Part shown: positions 16,755 through 23,142 of the stretch, one piece after another | Numbering within the stretch: the stretch's first letter is position 1 | Layout of the letters: every line of letters begins with the position of its first letter | Source of the DNA: CAYWGR01 sp964458015 | GTDB taxonomy: Bacteria; Planctomycetota; Planctomycetia; Pirellulales; Thermoguttaceae | Length of the DNA: 23,142 nucleotides | Assembly: GCA_964458015.1 (NCBI GenBank) | Contig: CAYWGR010000087.1 | Coordinates: forward strand, 1 to 23,142 | Direction: 5' to 3' | The notes under the pieces: model-generated | What the model saw: the letters and a program-made list of their open reading frames with translations, nothing else | Databases searched by the model: none | What the model was told of the DNA's origin: nothing | Program-made: the position numbers and the translations under genes

Positions 16755-18140
16755 TCAGTGTACGAACCGCATTTCGATTTCCTCCAATGTCTGCCCCTTG
16801 GTTTCCGGCACTAGCATCAATACGAAAAGAAATGCGGGGACAGTCGTGATTGCGTATACCCAAAATACCCAAGAGGCGCCGGCCATTTCCAGCAGCGGCG
16901 GAAACGTCTGCGCCACCAAGGTGCAACCCGTCCAAAGAGAGAATATCGAAATCGACATCGCGCGGCCGCGAATCGACGTCGGAAATATCTCCGAAACAAT
17001 AACCCAGCAGATAGGTCCATAAGAGAGATTGAAAAAAGCCAGGTCAAGTGCAAACACGACAATCAACCACACAGGCGAGATATTTCCGACGGCCATGAAC
17101 ACGCCCGCGGCAGTCAACATGAGCCCAACTCCGGCAATGCCGAAAAGCAATAGCGGCTTGCGCCCTAAACGGTCGATCATCAGAATCGCGGCAAGGGTAG
17201 AAACCGCGCTCACGATGCCAAACAGTATCTGCCAGAACAAAGCGGCATTCTCGCCCCAACCCGCGGTCTTGAGCACCGTCGGCCCGTAATAGACGATGAC
17301 ATTGACGCCGCTGATTTGCGAGAAAAAAGGCAGAAGAATGCCGATCAACAACGGCAGTCGTCGGCCGCGTTGAAACAGTTGGTCGATCGACGCACTTTCT
17401 TGGGAAAGAGCCGCTTCTATTTCTCTCAACTCGGCCGCGGCCGCTGTCGAACCATTGACGCGAGTGAGGATCTCTAAAGCAACGGTGGTTTTTCCTTGCC
17501 TGGCAAGCCATCGTGGGCTTTCCGGAACGAAGAGCAACAGAACGAACAAGATTCCGGCCGGCAACAGCCCCGCAAGCAACATTCCTCGCCACAATTCATC
17601 CACAAACACGGTGCGCCAAATGCCGAAACCATAGAAATCGGCCCATCGCTGCGCCATTTCAGCCAGACCGTAGTTCGAAAGATAAGCCATCAGAATGCCG
17701 ACCGTGATGGCAAGTTGGTAGACGGAAATCAAACTTCCGCGGAGCTTGGCAGGGGAAATCTCGGCAATATACATCGGCGAAAGCATCGATGCGATTCCGA
17801 TGCCGGCCCCGCCGATCAAGCGGGCCGCAACCAGATGCCACGGCGCTTGCGGTATTGCCGAGCCGATCGCGCAGATCGTAAAAAGAACGGCCGCCAACAA
17901 CAATATTCGTTTGCGACCGAATCGATCGCTCAGCGTACCGGCGACGGCCGAGCCGATCAAACAGCCGATCAAGGCCGAACTGACAATCCACCCCTTCATC
18001 CACGACGACAGTTGGAAATAGCTTTCCAGCGGGTCGATGGCTCCGGAAATGACTGCTGTGTCGAAGCCGAACAGCAGCCCTCCTAAAGCGGCCACCAAAC
18101 ATGCCAAAAACAAATACAGTCGGCTTCCGTGGTCTTTCAT
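16755..18140 (-). CDS. MFS transporter, sugar porter family
   Basis: This 461-aa inner-membrane transporter has the pattern of proton:sugar symporters such as XylE and GalP. Diagnostic motifs in order are LLFGFDTAVISGA in helix 1, SDRFGRKR in loop 2-3, PESPRWL after helix 6, QISGVNVIVYYGP in helix 7, IDRLGRKP in loop 8-9 and PETKGQTLEEIE at the C-terminus. About twelve hydrophobic segments are visible. ATG at 18140 is chosen because it overlaps the TGA of the upstream UROD-fold gene as ATGA and gives a standard family length; a longer open frame would run backwards into that gene. The substrate is unknown; a hexose, pentose or methylated sugar would fit the operon. It converges on the giant gene across 126 bases with no clear terminator. 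Confidence 0.93.
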   Translation of the reverse strand: MKDHGSRLYLFLACLVAALGGLLFGFDTAVISGAIDPLESYFQLSSWMKGWIVSSALIGCLIGSAVAGTLSDRFGRKRILLLAAVLFTICAIGSAIPQAPWHLVAARLIGGAGIGIASMLSPMYIAEISPAKLRGSLISVYQLAITVGILMAYLSNYGLAEMAQRWADFYGFGIWRTVFVDELWRGMLLAGLLPAGILFVLLLFVPESPRWLARQGKTTVALEILTRVNGSTAAAAELREIEAALSQESASIDQLFQRGRRLPLLIGILLPFFSQISGVNVIVYYGPTVLKTAGWGENAALFWQILFGIVSAVSTLAAILMIDRLGRKPLLLFGIAGVGLMLTAAGVFMAVGNISPVWLIVVFALDLAFFNLSYGPICWVIVSEIFPTSIRGRAMSISIFSLWTGCTLVAQTFPPLLEMAGASWVFWVYAITTVPAFLFVLMLVPETKGQTLEEIEMRFVH

Positions 18141-19363
18141 AAGTTCACCGCATCGAACATGGCAATGATATTTTCCGGCGGAACGTCGGCCAATATGTTG
18201 TGGACCTGTTGAAACACAAAACCGCCGCCCGGCGCAAGGATCGACGTCTGTTCGCGAACATGTTTGCCGATTTCGCTGGGGGTTGCATGAGAAAGAGCGA
18301 ACCGCGTGTCGCAGCCGCCGCCCCAGAAGGTTATCTGATCGCCAAAATCTCGTTTCAAACCGGCGGCATCCATGCCGGCACATGAAATCTGCACGGGGTT
18401 GATGGCATCCAAGCCGGCCTCGATCAGATCGGGCAGCAACGGGCGAACGCCGCCGCAACAGTGCAGCATCACTTTGACATTGGCCAATTCCTTTGCCCGT
18501 CGCCACATTTTAGCGTGCCGTGGTTTGAAAAACTCTTGGTACATCGCCCGCGACATCTGAGGCCCGTTCTGCATGCCAAGGTCATCGCCGAAACAGATGA
18601 TGTCAATCTGGGGGCCAACATTGCGAAGATACCGTTCCAAATTCGCAAGATGAATCTCGACCAACCGGTCCAAAAATTCATACGCCCGGCTCGGATTGCC
18701 GGCCAGCAGCATCAGAAATTGATCCATGCGATAGAGCCATTGGCCGGATTCCAGAAGATTACCGCCGAAAAGCCCAATAATGGCGCGATCGGTTCGGTTG
18801 CGAAGCTTTCGTGTCTCTTCGGCCAAGGTGCGTTCGCCGTCCGGACCGTTGCCCAAGGGCCCCGGCGGAGAAGCAACGCCGCCCCACATGTTCAGGCCGA
18901 GAGCTTCCGGCAAACGATCGAAATCATCCTTCTCGAAGAACGGCCAATGGCATTGCTCGAAATAAATAGCCCCGTCGGGCATCTTGGCAAGAATCTGTCC
19001 GCTGTCGGACCGTAACACCCATTGCCCATCCTGACGCTCAGGCTTGGCCCAAACCGGCACTTGGCAAGGCGTTCCATCGGGCAACGTCCAATCGCTCCAG
19101 TATCGATCTTCCAAGGCGAAGCCGCGTCCCAGTTCGATCGTATCCACGTGAAACCGATCCAGAACATCCTCGTCGATGATCGCTAGTTGCTGCAAAACAT
19201 CATAGACGCGAACAGGCCGCGGCTCGAAACCCAGTGTCTTGCGCAACTTCGGATAGACCATCGCGGCAATTCCCGACGAACGATGGCCGCCGAAGTCGAT
19301 AGGGACCCTGTCCGGTTGCTGATGGTTGAGCGCTGCCCAAACACGTTCTCTAGAAGTAGCCAC
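18137..19363 (-). CDS. UROD-fold methyltransferase-like protein
   Basis: This 408-aa protein belongs to the uroporphyrinogen-decarboxylase-like family close to corrinoid methyltransferases rather than to heme-pathway HemE. It opens with TSRERVWAALNHQQPDRVPID, the family's typical N-terminus. It keeps the complete zinc-ligand pattern of MtaA-like methyltransferases: His301-X-Cys303 in MLHCCGG and Cys351 in GGGCDT. Other features are CFGDDLGMQNGPQMS (257-271) and INPVQ (321-325). The start is GTG at 19363 with GGAG nine bases upstream; extending the frame to 19675 would translate the promoter and palindrome. Its stop overlaps the MFS transporter start, so the two are co-translated. Methyl transfer or demethylation of an imported compound is inferred, not shown; no corrinoid protein is nearby. 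Confidence 0.88.
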   Translation of the reverse strand: MATSRERVWAALNHQQPDRVPIDFGGHRSSGIAAMVYPKLRKTLGFEPRPVRVYDVLQQLAIIDEDVLDRFHVDTIELGRGFALEDRYWSDWTLPDGTPCQVPVWAKPERQDGQWVLRSDSGQILAKMPDGAIYFEQCHWPFFEKDDFDRLPEALGLNMWGGVASPPGPLGNGPDGERTLAEETRKLRNRTDRAIIGLFGGNLLESGQWLYRMDQFLMLLAGNPSRAYEFLDRLVEIHLANLERYLRNVGPQIDIICFGDDLGMQNGPQMSRAMYQEFFKPRHAKMWRRAKELANVKVMLHCCGGVRPLLPDLIEAGLDAINPVQISCAGMDAAGLKRDFGDQITFWGGGCDTRFALSHATPSEIGKHVREQTSILAPGGGFVFQQVHNILADVPPENIIAMFDAVNL

Positions 19364-19426
19364 AATCGTGATCTCCGGATCGGCAAAAAAAAACCACAAA
19401 TCCCACGATGCCCCCACTGTGAGGGA

Positions 19427-19446
19427 GTGAGCGATTTGTTGCTCAC
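19427..19446 (-). promoter_or_regulatory. Leader hairpin of the UROD-MFS operon
   Basis: GTGAGC (19427-19432) and GCTCAC (19441-19446) can pair around an eight-base loop. It falls in the predicted leader between promoter and start codon. It could equally be a further protein-binding dyad; the evidence is only the inverted repeat. Confidence 0.35.
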
Positions 19447-19460
19447 AACACGCCACAACT

Positions 19461-19500
19461 GAAATCATAACGTTATGATTTCGGAATTGCAATATGCAAT
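19461..19500 (-). promoter_or_regulatory. Promoter with 22-bp perfect palindrome operator
   Basis: On the minus strand TTGCAA (19487-19492) and TATGAT (19464-19469) are separated by exactly 17 bases, a good housekeeping-type promoter for the UROD-MFS operon about 100 bases before its GTG. The -10 element and most of the spacer lie inside a perfect palindrome at 19461-19482, with arms GAAATCATAA and TTATGATTTC around CG. A second dyad, ATTGCA/TGCAAT (19486-19500), covers the -35. A repressor bound here would block RNA polymerase. The regulator is not in the window. Confidence 0.65.
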
Positions 19501-19594
19501 ACAAGGGATTGTGGGAATTCTCTTTCCATGCAAAAAATTTCCAAACCGCGTCTCGGTTCGCGATTCGTCCGCGAAGCCCTCTCCTTCGTCCAAT

Positions 19595-19670
19595 AAAAAA
19601 AGAACACTGATCACCACAGATTCTGCACCAAAGAAAAACCGTTGGTGGGAATCCGCGAAAATCAGTGTTC
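19595..19670 (-). terminator. Long hairpin terminator after the 107-aa gene
   Basis: GAACACTGAT (19602-19611) pairs perfectly with ATCAGTGTTC (19661-19670). Nested inside are GATTC/GAATC (19619 and 19649) and CACCAA/TTGGTG (19626 and 19642). On the minus strand the hairpin is followed at once by seven U residues (19595-19601), fitting intrinsic termination of the gene ending at 19715. Both arms are made of the ATCNGTGKTY 10-mer that also occurs at 949-978. Confidence 0.7.
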
Positions 19671-19714
19671 CTCAAAAAAACGTAGGATCGGTTTTATCGC
19701 AATATTTGCGGCGT

Positions 19715-20038
19715 CTACCAGCCCATCACCATATTCGACTCGATTGCCTTACGCGAGCGTTCCAGATCGGAACCGGTCTTTTGCATGTAAAGGCGGATGG
19801 CGTGCAATTTGTCGCCGGCTGCCTTGGCCAAACAGTCGCGGGCGGTCGAACACGGATCGGTCGGGCCTGAAATACCCAGGGCCGCCTTTGAAATCACCCA
19901 CGTATCCCGCGGACGTCGCGTAATGCGGATCGGCGGCTCTTGCGGATAGCTTTTCTGAACCACGTCCGTTGCGGCGTGGTCGTCTTCGGCCCATGTGATA
20001 ATGATGTGCGATTGGGTCTCGACTTCAAACAGTGGCAT
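19715..20038 (-). CDS. 107-aa conserved-looking hypothetical protein, L7/L12-like C-terminus
   Basis: The function is not known. The protein begins MPLFEVETQSHIIITWAEDDHAATDVV, has a basic central part (RITRRPRDTWVISKAALG) and ends with a predicted helical segment. Within this, DKLHAIRLYMQKTGSDLERSRKAIES (77-101) resembles the helix-turn-helix pattern of the ribosomal protein L7/L12 C-terminal domain (KI..IK..R..TGLGLKEAK..VE), which recurs in small bacterial proteins of unknown role. There is no signal peptide or membrane segment; Cys63 and Cys69 are the only cysteines. The ATG start lacks a strong Shine-Dalgarno. It appears monocistronic, with a terminator on each side. The well-formed sequence makes it likely real; the L7/L12 resemblance is tentative. 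Confidence 0.78.
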   Translation of the reverse strand: MPLFEVETQSHIIITWAEDDHAATDVVQKSYPQEPPIRITRRPRDTWVISKAALGISGPTDPCSTARDCLAKAAGDKLHAIRLYMQKTGSDLERSRKAIESNMVMGW

Positions 20039-20170
20039 GTAAAGCGTCTTTCTCGGTCTCGCGGATGAACAAAAACAGATACTTTGGCATCCTAGAACTG
20101 TCGGCCCATCCTGTCAACATCACCACACTTAATGGGGGTTTGTAAAATCGAGTTTTTAGGCACCTTCTAA

Positions 20171-20205
20171 TAAAAAACGGGAGCGGCAGTTTCCTACCGC
20201 TCCCG
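20171..20205 (-). terminator. Intrinsic terminator of the porin gene
   Basis: CGGGAGCGG (20178-20186) and CCGCTCCCG (20197-20205) form a perfect 9-bp stem, extended by an inner AG/CT pair. On the minus strand six U residues follow directly (20172-20177). It starts 26 bases after the porin stop codon. Confidence 0.9.
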
Positions 20206-20231
20206 GGCGTTGCTCAACTTTTCAAACCAAT

Positions 20232-22091
20232 TTAGAACTTCACGACCACATCGCAATCCAGCAAAAGCTGGCTCGATTTGGTGCCATCGGCGAAGGGATG
20301 GCAGCCCGTCGTGCCGGTCCAATCCCAGCGAATCTCCGGCCGAACGGTAAGCCGTTCATAGGGTTTCCAATTGAAGCCCGACGACAACTCGTAATAGTCG
20401 GCCGTTCGGTCGGCATGGGGAACGCGGAAGCCGCCCCCGTCGTGGAACCACTCAAACCGCGTCCCCGCCTTCCAGGCGTCGTTGATCGTGTAGAACAAGT
20501 ATTGGTTGATGCCATACCAGTTGGCCTCTCCGCCGCCGATGGCGGCATCGGATTGGCATCCATAATCATGCTGAAAAACGTATTCCCAGCTTTCCCCGAT
20601 CTTTTGCTGCACCACAAGGCTGTAGGACGTCCGAGGAGTCATGTCGTTATTAAGCGTTTCACGTCCATTCGTGAAGCCCAAGGATACGGTTGTCGTCTTC
20701 TCCGAGTTTTCCCAACTGAAACCGCAGAGGAACGTCATATTATTTCCATTGTCGTCCCAACTATCCCAGCCGCGCGTCATGCCGGCCTGAAGCGTAAAAT
20801 TGTCAAACTTCTTCGAGCCCAAAAAGCCCGTGTAGGTGAAGGGCTCCGCATAGAGACACTCATACGAGTGCGAGTAGAAGAAATTGTCGGGCGCGGTAAC
20901 GGTTTCATAGCCATACGGCGAATAGAAATGTCCAAACTTCATCGACATGCCATTGAACCACGGTGTATAGACTTCCGCGTAGGCTTGCGGCATCGCCAGC
21001 CCATATTCTTGGGCATTCCACTTCGAGGTGCCGTCGTCATAGGCTTCCAAACCACGTGCTGAAACATAATTCGCATCCGTGCCGTAGAGGAAGTCCACCC
21101 GACCGCCAATATCCCAACACTCACTCTCCTGGTCCACGTCCCGCGTCATACGGAAATATGCCTGATTGAGCTGGAAATCGTTCGAACGATTGTTAAAACC
21201 CACTGGGCCGTTGCTGCGATTGCGAGGGCTCCACGTGTTGATCGTTCCGCCTTGATCGAGCCAGCCCTCGAAACGAACACCTTTCATCCAGCCGGTTCGC
21301 CTGCATGAGGCATCGTCTTCTAGGGGGCATTCGCCCATGCCGATAGAATCGCCGCCCATGTCGCTGCAAATCACCTCGCTCGCATCATCAGGGCGAGCGG
21401 TCAGCTCCTTGGGCTTCTCAATCTGCTTCGGTGGTTCAACGTTCTTCCTTTTAGCAGGCGTCTCTTCCTCAACCGGCGGAAGTCCTTGAATGCCTTCGCC
21501 GCGCGGCAACTTACGGGGCGCCGTCTCGTCATAGGCCGGATCGCGCGGCATAACCTTCTCGCCAGGCAAAGGGGCCTTAAGTTTACCCTTCTCGCCTTCT
21601 TTCTTGTCTGTTTCTTCTTTCTCCGGCATTCCTTCTTCGGAAGCTTTTTCCTCGTCGGAGCCAGCTTCTTCTTTCTCGGGCATTTCTTCCTTCATCGTGT
21701 CGGTTTTCTTCGCCGGCTTTTCTTTCCTCGGCCAAGCTTCTTCCTCCGCCGCGGCGTCTTCTTTTGTTTGCTTTTCTTCCTTTAACGAGTCAGTTTTCTT
21801 TGTTGGCTTGGCTTTTTTCGGCGGCCAAGCTTCTTCCTCGGCTGCGGCGTCTTCTTTATCCCCGATATCCTCTTTGCGAGGAGTCTTCTCTTTGACCGGC
21901 ATCTCCTTGGCGTCGAAAGCATCTTCTTCCTCCGCCGCTTTCTTTTTATCCAGAACCTCGTCCTTGGCCGTGCTATCCTCCTCAAGCAACGCGAGAACGG
22001 CCGTGTTCTGCGGTCGATCCACGCTAAACGTTACGCTTACGGGTGTGGCTGCAAGAATCCACAAGGCCAGAAAACCAGCAGGGCCAACCAT
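20232..22091 (-). CDS. OmpL/BBP2-type outer-membrane porin with charged repeat linker
   Basis: This 619-aa protein resembles the putative beta-barrel porin family seen in many planctomycetes. A hydrophobic N-terminus (about 4-23) serves as signal peptide. Residues about 37-235 are highly charged Lys/Glu/Pro-rich sequence, with a 31-residue repeat (KEDAAAEEEAWP at 79 and 110, then KKTD and KEE). From about 268 (GWMKGVRFEGWLDQGG) to the end are alternating aromatic beta strands. Family-like phrases are NDFQLNQAYFRM, GRVDFLYGTDANY, MSMKFGHFYSPYGYE and YELSSGFNWKPYERLTVRPEIRWDW, and the chain ends in Phe, as outer-membrane barrels do. ATG is preceded by AAGGAGG at six bases, and a terminator follows. 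The transported substrate is unknown. Long open frames on the opposite strand reflect the low-complexity linker. Confidence 0.92.
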   Translation of the reverse strand: MVGPAGFLALWILAATPVSVTFSVDRPQNTAVLALLEEDSTAKDEVLDKKKAAEEEDAFDAKEMPVKEKTPRKEDIGDKEDAAAEEEAWPPKKAKPTKKTDSLKEEKQTKEDAAAEEEAWPRKEKPAKKTDTMKEEMPEKEEAGSDEEKASEEGMPEKEETDKKEGEKGKLKAPLPGEKVMPRDPAYDETAPRKLPRGEGIQGLPPVEEETPAKRKNVEPPKQIEKPKELTARPDDASEVICSDMGGDSIGMGECPLEDDASCRRTGWMKGVRFEGWLDQGGTINTWSPRNRSNGPVGFNNRSNDFQLNQAYFRMTRDVDQESECWDIGGRVDFLYGTDANYVSARGLEAYDDGTSKWNAQEYGLAMPQAYAEVYTPWFNGMSMKFGHFYSPYGYETVTAPDNFFYSHSYECLYAEPFTYTGFLGSKKFDNFTLQAGMTRGWDSWDDNGNNMTFLCGFSWENSEKTTTVSLGFTNGRETLNNDMTPRTSYSLVVQQKIGESWEYVFQHDYGCQSDAAIGGGEANWYGINQYLFYTINDAWKAGTRFEWFHDGGGFRVPHADRTADYYELSSGFNWKPYERLTVRPEIRWDWTGTTGCHPFADGTKSSQLLLDCDVVVKF

Positions 22092-22456
22092 GAAAAGCCT
22101 CCTTGCTTTTTCGTCGAAACATCAAGTCGAAAAGGCAGGAAGGATCAGACACAGACCCGGGGTAAGAAGAACGGAAAGGCCATCCAGCCTTTCCCACAAA
22201 TTCAAAAAATCCCCCCAGGCCATGCGTCAAAGCATCAAGGACCGAAATGGGCCTCGAAACAGCCCTCGCTCCCTAACACCCTAGAATCCCCCCCACGCAC
22301 GCATCTTTAGTTTTCGGCGATGCTTGGTTGGGAACTTTTACTATTTAGGCAAGAACTCACGAATATTCCGCATTGCACGGATATTCCAAGGATTTCGATT
22401 CGGCAAAAGAAATGGGCAGGATAAATTGCCGTAATAATACTTCCTACCTATTTTGC
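22092..22456. other. 365-base gap upstream of the porin gene
   Basis: The porin promoter should lie here, but no convincing -35/-10 pair was found. GGAAAGGC/GCCTTTCC (22173-22180 and 22187-22194) is a perfect 8-bp hairpin about 80 bases before the porin start, in its probable leader; no long T-run follows. TTTAGGCAA (22344-22352) recurs inverted as TTGCCTAAA at 22453-22461, overlapping the stop codon of the upstream DUF1559 gene. No gene is seen. Confidence 0.5.
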
Positions 22457-23140
22457 CTAAAACTTACTGCTGTCCACGGGCTGCCCATCCGCGGATGCAT
22501 TCAGCCGATCCCAAAGTGAGAATACTGGCGGAGTGCCATTAAGGTTGCCGGTTACATCAATGTAATCATCAATCCAGCGGACGCTGCCATCGGCCAAGGC
22601 CGCATTCACTCCGCCCGCATGAGTGCTGCGCGGGGTCTGTTGCCAGTTGGGATAATCCACATACGCAACGGGCAGTCCCTCGGTCTGCAATGCCTCGGCC
22701 GTATAAGCATTTCGCAACGCCGCTCCCGACATCATATCGTCGGAGTTTGGGTAAGCGCAGTTCGGGCCGTTGTCGTCGCCGGCTGAACCATGATTCCAGA
22801 GCGCGCTGGCACATCCGCTCATAGCCCAGGTGCCTCGCACGTCGTACGCGGTAATTCCCGCCCGAATCTCAGCCAGCAACACCGTATTGCTCGTGCCGTC
22901 GTTGATTTGGGCGATGCCGACCGAGGCGTTTGCTCCCATCACGCCGCGCAATGTCTTGGAAGACCAGCTAGAACCGACGGCAGGCGGATTGGCCTGTGTC
23001 AGCGCCATAAATCCCAAGGCAGCGTTCGCGGCATAATTTCCTCGCGCCCAGCCATCGCCCATTTGATTGGTCGAACTGTTGGCCGAACCGTTGAATGCTT
23101 GTCCATTGTAGGGATCGCTGGGGCACAGCATCATCGAAAG
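22457..23140 (-). CDS. DUF1559 protein, C-terminal part (runs off window)
   Basis: The frame is open to the window edge, so the N-terminus, presumably with the pilin-like methylation leader, is missing. The visible 225-plus residues begin MMLCPSDPYNGQAF and contain NYAANAALG, IAQINDGTSNTVLLAEIRAG and YPNWQQTPRSTHAGGVNAALADGSVRWI, which is the classical H-X9-DG motif. They end with VFSLWDRLNASADGQPV, the standard C-terminus of the family. In contrast to the two other DUF1559 proteins here it has no C-terminal membrane helix. It is probably exported; its function is unknown. Confidence 0.93.
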   Translation of the reverse strand, partial: LSMMLCPSDPYNGQAFNGSANSSTNQMGDGWARGNYAANAALGFMALTQANPPAVGSSWSSKTLRGVMGANASVGIAQINDGTSNTVLLAEIRAGITAYDVRGTWAMSGCASALWNHGSAGDDNGPNCAYPNSDDMMSGAALRNAYTAEALQTEGLPVAYVDYPNWQQTPRSTHAGGVNAALADGSVRWIDDYIDVTGNLNGTPPVFSLWDRLNASADGQPVDSSKF

Positions 23141-23142
23141 GC

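Noticed and set aside
18141..18506. N-terminal extension of the MFS transporter
   Set aside because: It overlaps the UROD-fold gene out of frame; the ATGA overlap and family length support ATG at 18140.
19364..19675. N-terminal extension of the second UROD-fold gene
   Set aside because: The extension translates the promoter, the palindrome and the terminator region, while GTG at 19363 has GGAG at the right distance and gives the normal family N-terminus.
21486..22284. Hydrophobic or Ser/Phe-rich open frames on plus opposite the porin linker
   Set aside because: Lys/Glu-rich coding sequence reads as Phe/Ser/Leu on the other strand; the apparent membrane segments are an artefact.

Overview
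The window looks like a chromosome segment of a member of the Planctomycetota, most likely Pirellulales-like. Three genes or gene fragments encode DUF1559 proteins, a family greatly expanded in planctomycetes. The giant secreted protein carries a planctomycete-style LEPLEDRSLLS segment after its N-terminus. There is an OmpL-like beta-barrel porin with a terminal Phe, small membrane proteins of the 'NPYxPP' kind, and intergenic DNA full of short repeats. No rRNA, tRNA or CRISPR array was recognised.

Layout. (1) 1-922: 3' part of a membrane-anchored DUF1559 gene. (2) 1017-4036: archaeal-type phosphoglycerate mutase (apgM, minus, with its own terminator) divergent from glucose-6-phosphate isomerase (pgi, plus). 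Telomere-like CCCTAA/CCCTGA tracts lie at both ends of pgi and downstream of apgM, and a nine-unit 14-bp tandem repeat lies between the genes. (3) 4037-5687: REP-like hairpins, then a two-gene unit (small 3-TM protein plus a second membrane-anchored DUF1559 protein) joined by an ATGA overlap. (4) 5702-6046: mobile-DNA debris, consisting of a 164-bp MITE-like nested palindrome and the orphan 3' end (domains V-VI) of a group II intron. (5) 6219-8790 (minus): a UROD-fold (MtaA/CmuA-like) protein fused to two thioredoxin-like domains, followed by a COG0523/CobW-type GTPase. (6) 9351-16628 (plus): a 2425-aa secreted protein with three right-handed beta-helix modules and a train of Ig-like repeats. 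(7) 16755-19363 (minus): a second UROD-fold protein and a sugar-porter-type MFS transporter, overlapping by ATGA. A recognisable -35/-10 promoter whose -10 lies inside a perfect 22-bp palindrome drives the pair. (8) 19595-22091 (minus): a 107-aa conserved-looking protein and an OmpL/BBP2-type porin, each followed by an intrinsic terminator. (9) 22457-end (minus): C-terminal part of a classical DUF1559 protein with the H-X9-DG motif.

How the genes may work together. apgM and pgi are central glycolysis. The two UROD-fold modules resemble the methyltransfer part of cobamide-dependent methyltransferase systems. One is linked to a metal-chaperone-type GTPase and thioredoxin-like domains, the other to a sugar transporter. 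That they serve demethylation of methylated sugars or other methyl compounds is an inference from context; no corrinoid-binding protein is encoded in the window. The most unusual items are the fused UROD-thioredoxin protein with its variant zinc site and the adjacent GTPase with a variant CxCC motif, the palindromic promoter, and the several families of short repeats that occupy nearly every intergenic gap.
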